Of a stretch of 64,000 nt of DNA, positions 8,601-16,551 are shown piece after piece. The stretch covers positions 114,597 to 178,596 of the forward strand of contig NZ_VCIX01000076.1 of NCBI RefSeq assembly GCF_006345825.1, read 5' to 3'. Position 1 is the first letter of the stretch. The number at the start of each line of letters is the position of its first letter. The position numbers were made by a program, and so were the translations under genes. The notes beneath the pieces are model-generated. The model did no database searches. It saw only the letters and a program-made list of their open reading frames with translations, and was not told the origin of the DNA. This DNA comes from Paenibacillus paridis (GTDB lineage Bacteria; Bacillota; Bacilli; Paenibacillales; Paenibacillaceae).

Positions 8601-9522
8601 CCTGTGCGCCGACTTCAAAATAAACCGAACCGGCTACCGTCTGCTCTTCGGAGAGCGTGTAGGTAACCGTATTGGAGCCGTCCCATACACCGCTTTTCCA
8701 GCGGCCGTTCACGTACAGGTCATAGCCGTCTGCGCCGGGGCTACCGGTCCATTTTAAAGTGACGCTCGAATCGGTTACCGATGACACCTTTAAGTGCTGC
8801 GGAGGCGTTAATGGAGGCTCCGCATATTCGCTCTCATCTTCCGTTGTCGTGAATGTCACGAGATTGCTTTTTTGCTCAGGCGTCAGGTTTGCCGCTTGTA
8901 TGCCGTCAGGTCCGACATAAAAAGTATAGGTGGTATTGGCTTCTAGGCCGCCAACGGTTTGCGCGCCGTCATTCGCCCATAAAATGTATTTGTTGTTTAC
9001 GTCCCATATCCAATAATGCGCGATACCGGGAGCGGGGTCCCATGCCAATGATACGGTGTTATGAGTAACATCCAGCACGGTTAAATTTCTGGCGCCAACG
9101 GCTGGAGGGGCTACGACTTCACCATCGGGGGTAGTAAATTCGATGATATTGCTCTTATGCGCTTTCGTTGCGGGCCTCTCGTACCAGGTGACGTACATCC
9201 GATAGGTCGTATTGGGCTTCAGCTTATCAAAGGTGCGGGAACCGCTGTTGCCCCAGTCTAAATATTCATTATTGTCCGCATTCCATACATCAATATCGTT
9301 AATATCAGGGTTGATATCCCATTTAATCGTTGCGCCAGTAGCCGTGATGGAATCTTGGGCTACTCTAAGGTTTTGCGGTGCAGCGGGGTCTGCTAGCGCG
9401 GGAGCGCCGCCGTCCTCGGCATAAGACACGGAGGCATTCAATAAGGGGCTAAACAAAAGAACGAAGCTGAGCATAAGGGCGTAAAATTTCATATTCTTCT
9501 TTTGGGCCAAAAAACTCACCAT
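5623..9522 (-). CDS. SLH-anchored GH18 chitinase with five FN3 domains
   Basis: A 1299-residue secreted enzyme. A signal peptide (MKFYALMLSFVLLFSPLLNA, then SVSYA) is followed by four fibronectin type III domains (about 46-408), a GH18 barrel (about 411-790), a fifth FN3 (about 800-890), a PSGGGGGS linker, a stalk domain (about 905-1110) and three SLH motifs (about 1115-1299). The barrel has the SVGGWSWS strand and the catalytic DGVDIDWEYP (about 545-554; Glu is the proton donor), plus MTYDYSGSW and GVMSWDN, as in processive bacterial chitinases. It should hydrolyse beta-1,4-GlcNAc polymers while bound to the cell wall by SLH. The start at 9522 follows GAGGTGAT very closely; GTG 9519, or ATG at residue 11 directly before the signal peptide, is also possible. 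It is convergent with the small-peptide gene and apparently monocistronic. Confidence 0.95.
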   Translation of the reverse strand: MVSFLAQKKNMKFYALMLSFVLLFSPLLNASVSYAEDGGAPALADPAAPQNLRVAQDSITATGATIKWDINPDINDIDVWNADNNEYLDWGNSGSRTFDKLKPNTTYRMYVTWYERPATKAHKSNIIEFTTPDGEVVAPPAVGARNLTVLDVTHNTVSLAWDPAPGIAHYWIWDVNNKYILWANDGAQTVGGLEANTTYTFYVGPDGIQAANLTPEQKSNLVTFTTTEDESEYAEPPLTPPQHLKVSSVTDSSVTLKWTGSPGADGYDLYVNGRWKSGVWDGSNTVTYTLSEEQTVAGSVYFEVGAQDSVNKKVSANSNAVALTWGELLAPRDVQIVTANRTTVALGWAPTPGATSYAIFQDGQQVGTSDTNRYTATGLTEGQAYSFTIVAKNNLWESPESAKLTAVPGSDYNIVTYYSSWSVYETGRNYKPTDVDVSQVTHINYAFADLCWKKYGTGATACQNENIPLQKDYVYDGEIVVGDQEFDLSNFATFATIKESNPHLKMMISVGGWSWSKNFSNMAATEETRRRFADSTVKFLREYQLDGVDIDWEYPVEGGETHNIHRPEDKENFTLTMQTIREALDAAGTEDGKYYLLTIASGQGDNFVVNADLANASSALDFINIMTYDYSGSWELLAHHNAPLYADKNHPKDTAPRNNVTGGVLGHLNGGVPEHKLVLGIPFYGKAWSGCPDNGEYATCTDIPAGSWEKGIFDYSDLENNFVNKNGFVRHWNEASKVAYLYNSETQTFITYNDQTSMKYNASLVKSLNLAGVMSWDNSGDRNLTLATQLVHDLPIDGVVDASALPAPAKLIAAATEQNAIHIHWDAALGANDYEVFVNQQFIGHTSDTKYTIGSLSAGTNYKIHVLATVKEGEHIAKVSPASPVLSVTTTAAPPSGGGGGSVVTPSKDKDELDTTITKDGSKWTVTVQSDAAVKTIEASSSAAFTVKIGNEAKQAGILVSKAVIEAIAKKGDHAALTILWNGSFYSIPIHAIHLSADIRISISSPEASVIDQITALSEKNGLKLLTAPIDFKIEQLKADQTYAEITDFGKHPFSRSFTLNGKDVNISRATGVVYHPETGTFRSVPTKFKSNTDGTVTAELSRNGNSVYTIVESNFSFKDVTAEWARKDVERATAKLIVSGETADRFGVNSAITRAELISIIVKGLGILPDTASQPFHDVDATSKYAGDIAAAKKLGLIKGTSNTTFNPNGTLTRQDLAVILANALHYAGQSGQADLSTLSRFQDQATISGYAKASVALVVEQQIMLGVSPTAFDSLSKVTKAQAAVTVMRLLDSLKLT

Positions 9523-9968
9523 ATCACCTCAATTATTCATATTCGAACATTGCAGTAGCCTTTGGGAATAAAGGTCTGGGTGCCGGTGTTTGATCATGGT
9601 GGGGTGCTGCGGGGCTGCAAATGGATAGCAGCAAAAGTCCATCCTTATGGCGATAGAGCTTCGTTGAATCTGCACCTCCCTTGCGAGGTTTATTAAGATT
9701 TTGTGTACCTACTATAATCATGAGTCGAACCGCGTAGGTTGGGAAGGGGGATATTTCCATTTCACAGGGGGTAAAATTTGACCATAGCTTGCACGACTGG
9801 GATCGTATGGAAGCGATATTTACTAGTTGACAGCGCTGATTTATGGTAAGATGGCTAAGGACAATAGAATATACAACAACCAATAGAAGAAGCTGGGAAC
9901 GAAGCAGTACCCTTGCTTCTTTTTATTTAGAGACGGTATATGCTTCAAGAAGCAAAAGGAGATCAGGA
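9523..9968. other. Divergent intergenic region, chitinase leader and GNAT leader
   Basis: The leftmost part would be the 5' leader of the minus-strand chitinase; no known riboswitch motif was recognised. On the plus strand a TTGACA (9827-9832) and TAAGAT (9847-9852) are only 14 bases apart, so the promoter is uncertain. A terminator-like hairpin follows at 9888-9924 and a small palindrome TGCTTCaaGAAGCA at 9941-9954 abuts the GNAT ribosome site. Confidence 0.5.
9888..9924 (+). terminator. Terminator-like hairpin in the GNAT leader
   Basis: AGAAGC-t-GGG pairs with CCC-tt-GCTTCT around a 12-base loop and runs into TTTTATTT, all upstream of the start codon of the acetyltransferase gene. The downstream palindrome TGCTTCaaGAAGCA could compete for the GCTTCT arm. 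This is either an attenuator or the end of a short RNA of about 80-90 nt. Confidence 0.5.
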
Positions 9969-10445
9969 ATGTCTACGATTATAGCTAGACCCTTTGATGA
10001 AGAAATGCAAGCCGCGCTTGGCGAGATCGTCACCGCTTATCATGCGGCTGAGCTGAGCAAGAGGGAGCCATCCGAGCTGCCGGAACAGCTTTATGTGATT
10101 GAGGCCGAAGAGACGATGGTTGGCTACGGCGTCATCTGGGAGTACGAGAACGGGAAGCAGCTCATCCAGAAGGCCGAGAAGGACTATTTTAGCGATGACG
10201 AGAAATATCTGCAGAAGGACTTCTATATTGAAATTAAGAACAAGAAGGATTTTATTTTTATAGAAGCGCTGGATGTGCTCAAGGATTATGAAGGCAAGGG
10301 CTATGCGGCCTCCTTTACGAACTGGCTGAAAGCGAAATATCCTGGCAAAAAAATGTACGTATACACCCTAGGTGTAACGCGTAATTTTTGGTATAAACAA
10401 GGCTTTGAAGTGCTCGGCCAAACGGCATGGATGACCTTTAATTAA
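9969..10445 (+). CDS. GNAT-family N-acetyltransferase
   Basis: A 158-residue acetyltransferase-like protein. The core EALDVLKDYEGKGYAASFTNWLKAKYPGKK carries the acetyl-CoA loop (KDYEGKGYA corresponds to R/Q-x-x-G-x-A/G), followed by the strand MYVYTLGVTRNFWYKQGFEVLG with the FWYKQGF signature that ends most GNAT folds. The N-terminal half is charged and atypical. ATG 9969 is chosen for the AAAAGGAGATC ribosome site; a longer in-frame ORF from 9843 runs through the leader hairpin and is not supported. It lies 55 bases upstream of the DEAD-box gene on the same strand. Substrate unknown. Confidence 0.82.
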   Translation: MSTIIARPFDEEMQAALGEIVTAYHAAELSKREPSELPEQLYVIEAEETMVGYGVIWEYENGKQLIQKAEKDYFSDDEKYLQKDFYIEIKNKKDFIFIEALDVLKDYEGKGYAASFTNWLKAKYPGKKMYVYTLGVTRNFWYKQGFEVLGQTAWMTFN

Positions 10446-10500
10446 GAGAAAACAGGCTACAGGCATTAGAATTCGTGTGTTGCAAAATGAAGGAGACAAA

Positions 10501-11646
10501 ATGACATTTAACGACCTTAAGCTTTCACCGGCGATATTAAAAGCGCTGGACAAAGAAAACTACACCTCACCGACACCCATTCAGGAGCAGGCGATTCCAG
10601 TCGTATTGACCGGCAAGGATCTATTCGGCTGCGCCCAGACGGGAACGGGGAAGACGGCAGCTTTTTCACTGCCAATCGTTCAGCTGCTGAGCGAGCAGCA
10701 GGGCAAGCCGCAAGGCGTGCGCCGTACGCGCTCCCTGATTTTGACGCCTACGCGGGAGCTCGCTTTGCAAATTTTAGAAAATATTCAAGCCTACAGCCAG
10801 TTTACGGATCTGCGTTCGGTCGCAATCGTGGGCGGCGTCTCACAAAAAGCGCAGGAGCGGTCGCTTGAACGCGGCGCAGATGTTATAATAGCTACGCCGG
10901 GCAGGCTGATTGATCTCATCAATCAGAAGTTTGTGAACCTGCAGCATGTGCAAATTCTCGTGCTTGACGAAGCGGACCGGATGCTCGATATGGGCTTTAT
11001 CCACGACGTGAAGAGAATTATCACCAAAATGCCTAGCAAAAAACAAACGTTATTTTTCTCGGCTACGATGCCGCCGGAAATTTCCAAGCTGGTCAAAGCG
11101 CTGCTAGTCAACCCCGTAAAGGTAGAAATTACGCCTGCTTCCTCCACGGTGGATCGAATCGCCCAATCTGTGTATCATGTAGAGAAAAGCGATAAGCAGG
11201 GCTTGCTGAACCATTTGCTGGAGGATCCCTCCATCGTATCGGCGCTCGTATTTACCCGTACGAAGCATGGGGCCGACCGCGTGGTGCGCGGATTGAATAA
11301 AGTGAACATTACGGCGCAGGCCATTCACGGCAACAAATCACAGAACTCCCGCCAAAATGCGCTAAGCAGCTTCAAAAGCGGAGCAACACGAGTATTGGTA
11401 GCCACGGATATCGCAGCAAGAGGAATCGATGTCGATGAGCTTTCCCATGTGATCAATTTCAACCTGCCGAACATCCCGGAAACGTACGTTCACCGCATTG
11501 GAAGAACGGGCAGAGCCGGCTTGAGCGGAATCGCGATCTCTTTCTGCGAGTCGGAGGAATTGCCATATTTGAAGGACATTCAGAAAATGATCAAAAAAAC
11601 GATTCCCGTAGTGACGGACCAATCGGATCCGATGCTAATAAGCTAA
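10501..11646 (+). CDS. DEAD-box ATP-dependent RNA helicase (RhlE-like)
   Basis: A 381-residue helicase core with all motifs: Q motif (SPTPIQEQAIP), motif I AQTGTGKT, Ia PTRELA, GG, Ib TPGRLID, II DEAD, III SAT, IV/V (VATDIAARGIDVDEL) and VI HRIGRTGRAG. It stops soon after motif VI with no basic tail or RNA-binding domain, as in short RhlE-type proteins, which remodel structured RNA in ribosome assembly or mRNA turnover, often in the cold. ATG 10501 has AAGGAG at 10489-10494; an upstream in-frame ATG at 10477 has none. It is the only DEAD-motif RNA helicase among the several helicases of the window. Confidence 0.94.
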   Translation: MTFNDLKLSPAILKALDKENYTSPTPIQEQAIPVVLTGKDLFGCAQTGTGKTAAFSLPIVQLLSEQQGKPQGVRRTRSLILTPTRELALQILENIQAYSQFTDLRSVAIVGGVSQKAQERSLERGADVIIATPGRLIDLINQKFVNLQHVQILVLDEADRMLDMGFIHDVKRIITKMPSKKQTLFFSATMPPEISKLVKALLVNPVKVEITPASSTVDRIAQSVYHVEKSDKQGLLNHLLEDPSIVSALVFTRTKHGADRVVRGLNKVNITAQAIHGNKSQNSRQNALSSFKSGATRVLVATDIAARGIDVDELSHVINFNLPNIPETYVHRIGRTGRAGLSGIAISFCESEELPYLKDIQKMIKKTIPVVTDQSDPMLIS

Positions 11647-11714
11647 GATGACGTTACAATAGCAAGAACAGTTTAACTAAAACTAGGGGTGATCGTCTGA
11701 GAAAGCAAAAGCCA

Positions 11715-12002
11715 ATGTCATTTGAGGATTTATTGAAAGAGCTGCAAGGTCAGAAAACGGTTCAGGAGGATCCGGACCATGTCTCCTTGGAGGCGTTGTT
11801 TAACGGAGCGTTCATGAGCAAGCATTCGAACTGGAACAGCTTTGGCGAGTTTCTGGAGAAGGGCAACTTCCAAGTCCAGACACGCGAGGACATTAAAGAT
11901 ATTCCGGATGAGCTCTTTGATCGTCACGTAGCCAGAGAAACGAAGTTCGACAACTGGCAGTCGATGCTGGATACAGCTACATCGGAGTATTCGGCGAAAT
12001 AA
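11715..12002 (+). CDS. Small acidic protein of unknown function
   Basis: 95 residues, acidic, no membrane segment, predicted mostly helical (SFEDLLKELQGQK at the start, DNWQSMLDTATSEYSAK at the end). No family recognised. The listed ATG (11715) is 22 bases from the only good ribosome site, AGGGGTGAT at 11685-11693; the frame stays open upstream and a CTG at 11697 sits at ideal spacing, which would add six residues (LRKQKP, with Leu read as Met). It is 68 bases downstream of the RNA helicase with no terminator between, so the two are probably cotranscribed; a terminator follows it. Confidence 0.75.
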   Translation: MSFEDLLKELQGQKTVQEDPDHVSLEALFNGAFMSKHSNWNSFGEFLEKGNFQVQTREDIKDIPDELFDRHVARETKFDNWQSMLDTATSEYSAK

Positions 12003-12017
12003 TCGTATGCACATCAG

Positions 12018-12057
12018 AAAGGAACGACCCCCATGCGGAGGTTGTTCCTTTTTTTTG
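12018..12057 (+). terminator. Rho-independent terminator
   Basis: AAGGAACGACC pairs with GGTTGTTCCTT (one G-U) and leads into a nine-T run. It ends the helicase plus small-protein unit. Confidence 0.9.
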
Positions 12058-12110
12058 TTTCGTTTGCTGCGGCGCGTGTTTAAAGTAGTAGGACTACAGG
12101 AGGTGGAAGC

Positions 12111-12989
12111 ATGAGCAGACTAAAAACAGCTTATTTTTGGCGCAGGGCCGGATTGCTCTTGATCGTAGCTGGCTGCGCGGTGCTGATCGTCTCCGCGGCC
12201 AATCCGAATACGCCTGAAGGGTTTCTTGTCATAGCGCATCGAGGCGCTTCCGGCAACGAGCCTGAGAATACGATGGCCGCCTTTGAGGAGGCCGAACGTT
12301 TGGGCTCCGATTACATCGAGTTTGACGTGCAGCTGAGCAAGGACGGGGAGCTCGTTGTCATACATGACGATACCGTGGACCGCACGACAGAGCATACAGG
12401 TCCAGTGGATGAATATACGCTCGGGGAACTGGAAGAGATGGATGCGCCCGCAGGCAAAACGACGGATACCGACGACGAGGCCACGAACCTCGTATCGTTC
12501 GAGGCTGTCATGGAGCGCTTCGCAGGCAAAATGGGCATGCTCATTGAGGTGAAGGAGTCGCCGAATGAGCCGGGCGTAGAAGAGAAGGTCGCGAACGTGG
12601 TGCGTCAATACGAGTTCCGCTTAAACTATACCGCGTTTGGCCAAACGGGCAGCATTCATGGGATGAAGAAGCTGAAAAACACCGCCGCCATCATGATCCA
12701 GTCCTACGATTTCGAATCGACGCGCCTGATTCACTCCCTGCTGCCGGACGTTCCGGTTGCAGCGCTGATCCACGAGGACAAGCATCCTCTGTCGGATGAG
12801 GTGCTCGATGAGCTTACCTCCTATGCCGCTTATATCAACTACACGCAAGACCTGCTGGATGAAGAGATCGTCAAGAAAATTCATGATCGCAACCGGAAGG
12901 TCATTGCTTGGACGATCCAAAGCGACGAGCAATTAGTGCGGATGAAGCAGCTTGGCGTCGATGGCGTCATTACGGATTATCCCGGGTGA
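12111..12989 (+). CDS. Glycerophosphodiester phosphodiesterase (GDPD), membrane-anchored
   Basis: 292 residues. An N-terminal hydrophobic segment (LLLIVAGCAVLIVSA, about 14-29) would anchor or export the enzyme. The catalytic barrel begins with AHRGASGNEPENT (His, Arg, Glu and Asn of the GDPD active site), continues YIEFDVQLSKDGELVVIHDD (metal-binding Glu and Asp and the second catalytic His) and ends with the usual WTIQSDEQLVRMKQLGVDGVITDYP. It should split glycerophosphodiesters into glycerol 3-phosphate and an alcohol. AGGAGGTGG lies eight bases before ATG 12111. It converges on the AraC gene with only two bases between stop codons, so the two transcripts probably overlap. Confidence 0.93.
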   Translation: MSRLKTAYFWRRAGLLLIVAGCAVLIVSAANPNTPEGFLVIAHRGASGNEPENTMAAFEEAERLGSDYIEFDVQLSKDGELVVIHDDTVDRTTEHTGPVDEYTLGELEEMDAPAGKTTDTDDEATNLVSFEAVMERFAGKMGMLIEVKESPNEPGVEEKVANVVRQYEFRLNYTAFGQTGSIHGMKKLKNTAAIMIQSYDFESTRLIHSLLPDVPVAALIHEDKHPLSDEVLDELTSYAAYINYTQDLLDEEIVKKIHDRNRKVIAWTIQSDEQLVRMKQLGVDGVITDYPG

Positions 12990-12991
12990 GG

Positions 12992-13876
12992 TCAGGACGG
13001 GCGCTCCGATTTGTTCATGGCCCGAAAGCGAGCAGGAGCGATCCCGTTCCAGACGCGAAACATTTTGCCAAAATGAAATTCATCCGCAAATCCGCACGCA
13101 TCCGCGATCACCTTCATCGGCTCATCCGTCAGGAGCAGCAGCGTCTTCGCTTGTTCGTTTCGAACCTTATTTAAATAAGCCTTGGGTGAGAGGCCGGTAT
13201 GCTTGATGAACATTTTGCGTAATTGGGAGATGGAAATGCCAAGGTCGCGGGCCAGCTCTTCCAGCCGAATCGGCTGATGATAGCTCGTTTCCATCCAAAG
13301 CTTCGCTTGCTGGAAGGCTCTCAGGTAAGGATTCTGGGATATGTTCGTATCTTTCATAAAATAAATCAAACGCGACAGCACGTATTGGAATTCGGCTTGC
13401 CGTTCATGGGGATCGGTCCCTTGGATCGACCAGATGCGGGAGAATTGCGATTCCAGCCAATCCGCCTGCTCAGGCGAGTATGACTTATAGAAAGGCAAAT
13501 GCAGCGAATCAACAGCGATGGGCTTCTGCCATTGATCTATTTCATAAGGGATATCGAGCACATCAAACAGCAGCATCCGAATACATAACGGCTTGTCCAC
13601 AGAGGAAAACATCGTTAGCGGAAAACCATGCTTCAAATACAATAAGTCCCCCGCCTTCACATGCAGCTGCTCCTCCTCTAATCCATGGAGAAAGTCGCCT
13701 TCACCGCTTTGAATCCAATAGAGCGAATGCACATCCGTCGTGTTGCGAATATCCTTCCAGCCCGGAACGGGAGGTTTCTCATAGGAAAGCCGATGATGGT
13801 AAATCCGGTGGTTATTCACGTTAAAAGAACACCATCCTTGTAGCGATTTTGACAAAGGGTGATCAGGTTTATCCAT
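12992..13876 (-). CDS. AraC-family transcriptional regulator
   Basis: 294 residues: an N-terminal cupin-like sensor half (HVKAGDLLYLKHGFPLTMFS is the arabinose-binding-type strand pair) and a C-terminal pair of helix-turn-helix motifs (LEELARDLGISISQLRKMF and VIADACGFADEFHFGKMFR) ending in FR..G.AP.RFR. It is divergent from the GH2 glycosidase across only 62 bases, the usual arrangement for a substrate-responsive activator of a glycoside catabolism gene. The ligand is presumably a sugar or glycoside, by inference only. Confidence 0.9.
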   Translation of the reverse strand: MDKPDHPLSKSLQGWCSFNVNNHRIYHHRLSYEKPPVPGWKDIRNTTDVHSLYWIQSGEGDFLHGLEEEQLHVKAGDLLYLKHGFPLTMFSSVDKPLCIRMLLFDVLDIPYEIDQWQKPIAVDSLHLPFYKSYSPEQADWLESQFSRIWSIQGTDPHERQAEFQYVLSRLIYFMKDTNISQNPYLRAFQQAKLWMETSYHQPIRLEELARDLGISISQLRKMFIKHTGLSPKAYLNKVRNEQAKTLLLLTDEPMKVIADACGFADEFHFGKMFRVWNGIAPARFRAMNKSERPS

Positions 13877-13938
13877 TCAAGCAGGCTCATCATTTATGAT
13901 ACGCTTTACGAAGCATACATGAAAGGGGCTTGATTGTT

Positions 13939-15645
13939 GTGATACGAGCTTTTCAGCAGCATAGTCTGCGGGCAACAAGGCTTTTGGATGGATTATGGGA
14001 TTTCATCACCGATTCTGATAATAAAGGCATGGAAGAGGGTTGGGCCTCATCATTTCCGGAAGGGTCCAGGAAGCATGTTGTTCCATCCTGTTGGAATAAT
14101 GAATTGGGGACTTATGATTATATTGGCGCAGCTTGGTACCGCACTTATTTTGATAACTTGCAGGAAGCGAATATTCGCTTGGTGTTTGAAGGCATCCTTC
14201 ATCATGCGGATGTGTACGTGGACGGCCAGCATATCGGCTATCATTTTGGCGGCTTTACGTCGTTCTCTGTTGTTCTGCCCCATCTGGCTCAAGGCAAGCA
14301 TGAGCTCGTGATTCGCGTAGATAACACGGTTGACTGGCAAACCTTGCCGACGGATATTGCGGACTGGCATTCCTATGGGGGGATTATTCGTTCTATTGAG
14401 CTGCAGGAGCTGCCGGATGTGTACATCGATTCCATGAAAATCGATTATCAGCTAAAGGATGCTGCCGCAGATATTCAGCTGCAGGTTCAGCTTCGATCAC
14501 TTAGCAAGGAAGCTTGCCAGGTGGAGGTACAGGCCTCTACAGAAGGACATTCCTTCTCTTCGTCGCAGGTTGATGTTGCTGCTGGAGCTTCAACCACGCT
14601 GACGCTCCATGGGAAGCTGGATAACGTTCGCAGGTGGGAGGTAGGTGAGCCCGCGCTTTATACGTTCACCGTTCAGGCGGGGGAGGACGATCTTATCGAT
14701 CGGACGGGCTTCCGCACGGTTGAAGTGCAGGGCAGTGACATACTGCTGAATGGGAAGAAGGTCTATCTTCAAGGGGTGAATCGGCATGAGGAGCATCCGG
14801 AGTGGGGATTTGCGTTCCCTCCGAAGCTGATGCTGAAGGATCTTGATATTTTGACCGACATGGGCTGCAATATCGTGCGTGGCTCGCATTATCCGCAAAG
14901 CCAGTTCTGGATCGACTTGCTCGATGAGCATGGCATGCTGCTCTGGAGCGAGATACCGATGTGGGGCTGTTTTATGAGCAGGGAGACGCTCGCCAGCCCG
15001 ATATTTATCGAACGTGGCATCCATATGCTGGAGGAGATGATCACCCGCGACTATCATCACCCATCGATTATTTTCTGGGGCGCCCACAATGAGATCGATA
15101 CGCTGACGGAGGAAGCGCTGGAGCTGACAAAAGCCTTCGTCGGCAAAATCCGCAGCATGGACAGTAGCAGGCTCGTCACCTATGCAACTATGCATCCGGA
15201 GGAGGATATCGTGCTGTCCTACTTTGATGTAATCGGCATTAATAAATATTATGGCTGGTACGAGGGCAGCGTCGATGGCTTCAGCACCATGCTGAAGAAT
15301 TATTATACGAATGCGGAGAAGCACGGCGCTGGCGGCAAGCCTGTCATCATGAGCGAGTTCGGCGCGGCGGGGATCTTCGGCGATGCCGGCTGGGAGCCGC
15401 GCTTGTTCAGCGAAGACTACCAAGCGGATGTGGTGACGCGTGCGTTGAAAATATTCCGCGACGATCCGCGCATTGTCGGCACGCTCATTTGGCACTTCGC
15501 CGACATCCGCGTGGATGTGCGGAGCGACAGGCCATATTTCCGCGATCGAGCGCGGAGCTTTAATAACAAGGGCTTGCTGAGCGAGTATCGCAAGCCGAAG
15601 CTGGCTTATCGGTTGGTGAAGGAGATTTATCGGTCGGGGCGGTGA
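13939..15645 (+). CDS. GH2-family beta-glycosidase (beta-glucuronidase/beta-galactosidase type)
   Basis: 568 residues, the size of compact GH2 beta-glucuronidases. The N-terminal jelly-roll begins with LLDGLWDFITD and contains WYRTYF and the FEGILHHADVYVDG strand; a small Ig-like domain follows (about 190-275), then the TIM barrel from about 280 (GVNRHEEHPEWG). The acid/base is Glu385 in HNEIDT and the nucleophile Glu473 in MSEFGA. There is no signal peptide, so it acts on imported glycosides in the cytoplasm. GTG 13939 is chosen because AAAGGGG (13922-13928) is correctly spaced for it and too close for the TTG at 13930. It is divergent from the AraC regulator, its probable activator. Substrate (glucuronide or galactoside) cannot be fixed from sequence. 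Confidence 0.9.
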   Translation: MIRAFQQHSLRATRLLDGLWDFITDSDNKGMEEGWASSFPEGSRKHVVPSCWNNELGTYDYIGAAWYRTYFDNLQEANIRLVFEGILHHADVYVDGQHIGYHFGGFTSFSVVLPHLAQGKHELVIRVDNTVDWQTLPTDIADWHSYGGIIRSIELQELPDVYIDSMKIDYQLKDAAADIQLQVQLRSLSKEACQVEVQASTEGHSFSSSQVDVAAGASTTLTLHGKLDNVRRWEVGEPALYTFTVQAGEDDLIDRTGFRTVEVQGSDILLNGKKVYLQGVNRHEEHPEWGFAFPPKLMLKDLDILTDMGCNIVRGSHYPQSQFWIDLLDEHGMLLWSEIPMWGCFMSRETLASPIFIERGIHMLEEMITRDYHHPSIIFWGAHNEIDTLTEEALELTKAFVGKIRSMDSSRLVTYATMHPEEDIVLSYFDVIGINKYYGWYEGSVDGFSTMLKNYYTNAEKHGAGGKPVIMSEFGAAGIFGDAGWEPRLFSEDYQADVVTRALKIFRDDPRIVGTLIWHFADIRVDVRSDRPYFRDRARSFNNKGLLSEYRKPKLAYRLVKEIYRSGR

Positions 15646-15705
15646 GGGGATGGATTAAGAGCTTAGTAGCGTAAGAGATTAAGGGAATAGGGATAAGAAG
15701 GTAGG

Positions 15706-15733
15706 GACTCATTCTAGGGGATGAGTCTTTTTT
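15706..15733 (+). terminator. Rho-independent terminator after GH2 gene
   Basis: GACTCAT / ATGAGTC stem with an eight-base loop, then a run of Ts. Confidence 0.8.
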
Positions 15734-15833
15734 CTGTGCTGCATTGTTTTCATATCTCCGCCTCAACTCTAGCACCATTCACAAGCTTCTAGCATTTGAT
15801 ATAGAGAAGTTTAAGAGGAATGAGGTGTTCGAT

Positions 15834-16094
15834 ATGGCTTGTGTAAAAGCTGTTCGTCAGCCTGATTTAGTGTTAATCACTTGGTCAAGAAATCCCCTTG
15901 TCCCCGGCTCCGCACGCAGAATAATTTCTGTACGTGTGATTGGCAGCGCTGAGCCCTGCAAAGCAACATTAGTACCAAATGGTTTACTCAGCGCAGCTTT
16001 GGCCTGCTTGCTAGACGATTTCAAAATCGTGTACAAGAAAAAAACGTCTAATGTAAGCGGCTATTTGTTGCTTCAGCGTTTTAGGAATCGTTAA
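15834..16094 (+). CDS. Small basic hypothetical protein
   Basis: 86 residues from ATG 15834, chosen for GAGGTG at 15822-15827; the longer in-frame ORF from 15744 overlaps the preceding terminator. The sequence begins MACVKAVRQPDLVLITWSRN and has two predicted beta strands rich in Ile/Val, then a basic C-terminus. No family recognised. It has its own ribosome site and its own terminator, so it is likely a real monocistronic gene, just outside the helicase cluster. Confidence 0.6.
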   Translation: MACVKAVRQPDLVLITWSRNPLVPGSARRIISVRVIGSAEPCKATLVPNGLLSAALACLLDDFKIVYKKKTSNVSGYLLLQRFRNR

Positions 16095-16097
16095 GGG

Positions 16098-16127
16098 AGG
16101 AGCAGCTGGGGGCTGCTTCTTTTTTTG
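16098..16127 (+). terminator. Rho-independent terminator
   Basis: AGCAGC / GCTGCT stem with a five-base loop and a long T run; ends the 86-residue gene and separates it from the helicase cluster. Confidence 0.75.
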
Positions 16128-16224
16128 TGGAAACAATAAGTACCTATTCTTTAATAAGTTAAAGCAGGACAAATGTACTAATTTGTCGAAATCTACCATA
16201 ACCTAGCTGATATGGAGGCCATCG

Positions 16225-16551
16225 ATGCCTATTTATAATAAATTAGTCCGAGACCGGATACCGGAAATTATAGCGAAGCAAGGCTTAGCCTTGAATACCA
16301 AAATTCTAGACACACATGAATATTTAACGGAGCTAAGAACTAAGTTACAGGAAGAAACGAATGAATATCTGGAAGCGAAGACTGATGCTGAGGCGGTAGA
16401 AGAGCTAGCAGATATAATGGAGCTCCTTCATGCACTTGCAGAAGCTCACGGAGTGACGGTAGAAGAGCTGGAGCGAATACGCGCAGAGAAAGCAGACAAG
16501 CGAGGCGGTTTTAAAGAGCGAGTCTTTCTGATCGAGGTGGAGGATGCCTGA
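16225..16551 (+). CDS. MazG-like nucleoside triphosphate pyrophosphohydrolase
   Basis: 108 residues, all-alpha NTP pyrophosphatase. It opens with YNKLVRDRIPEIIAKQG, the hallmark of the phosphoribosyl-ATP-pyrophosphohydrolase-like branch, and carries the metal-binding EExxE plus ExxD pattern (KLQEETNEYLEAK, then VEELADIMELLHALA). Such enzymes convert (d)NTPs to NMPs and PPi and serve in house-cleaning or in phage defence by nucleotide depletion. GGAGG at 16214-16218 supports ATG 16225. Its stop overlaps the start of the next gene by eight bases, so it is translationally coupled to the PLD-helicase; this coupling is the main sign that it belongs to the cluster rather than to general metabolism. 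Confidence 0.88.
   Translation: MPIYNKLVRDRIPEIIAKQGLALNTKILDTHEYLTELRTKLQEETNEYLEAKTDAEAVEELADIMELLHALAEAHGVTVEELERIRAEKADKRGGFKERVFLIEVEDA

Noticed and set aside
9523..9720. c-di-GMP riboswitch in the chitinase leader
   Set aside because: Looked for the conserved GEMM core and found neither the core bases nor the paired stems.
9533..9883. 116-codon minus-strand ORF upstream of the chitinase
   Set aside because: It covers the divergent control region and the GNAT leader hairpin, has no ribosome site and odd composition.
9843..9968. N-terminal extension of the GNAT protein
   Set aside because: It runs through a terminator-like hairpin; a good ribosome site precedes ATG 9969.
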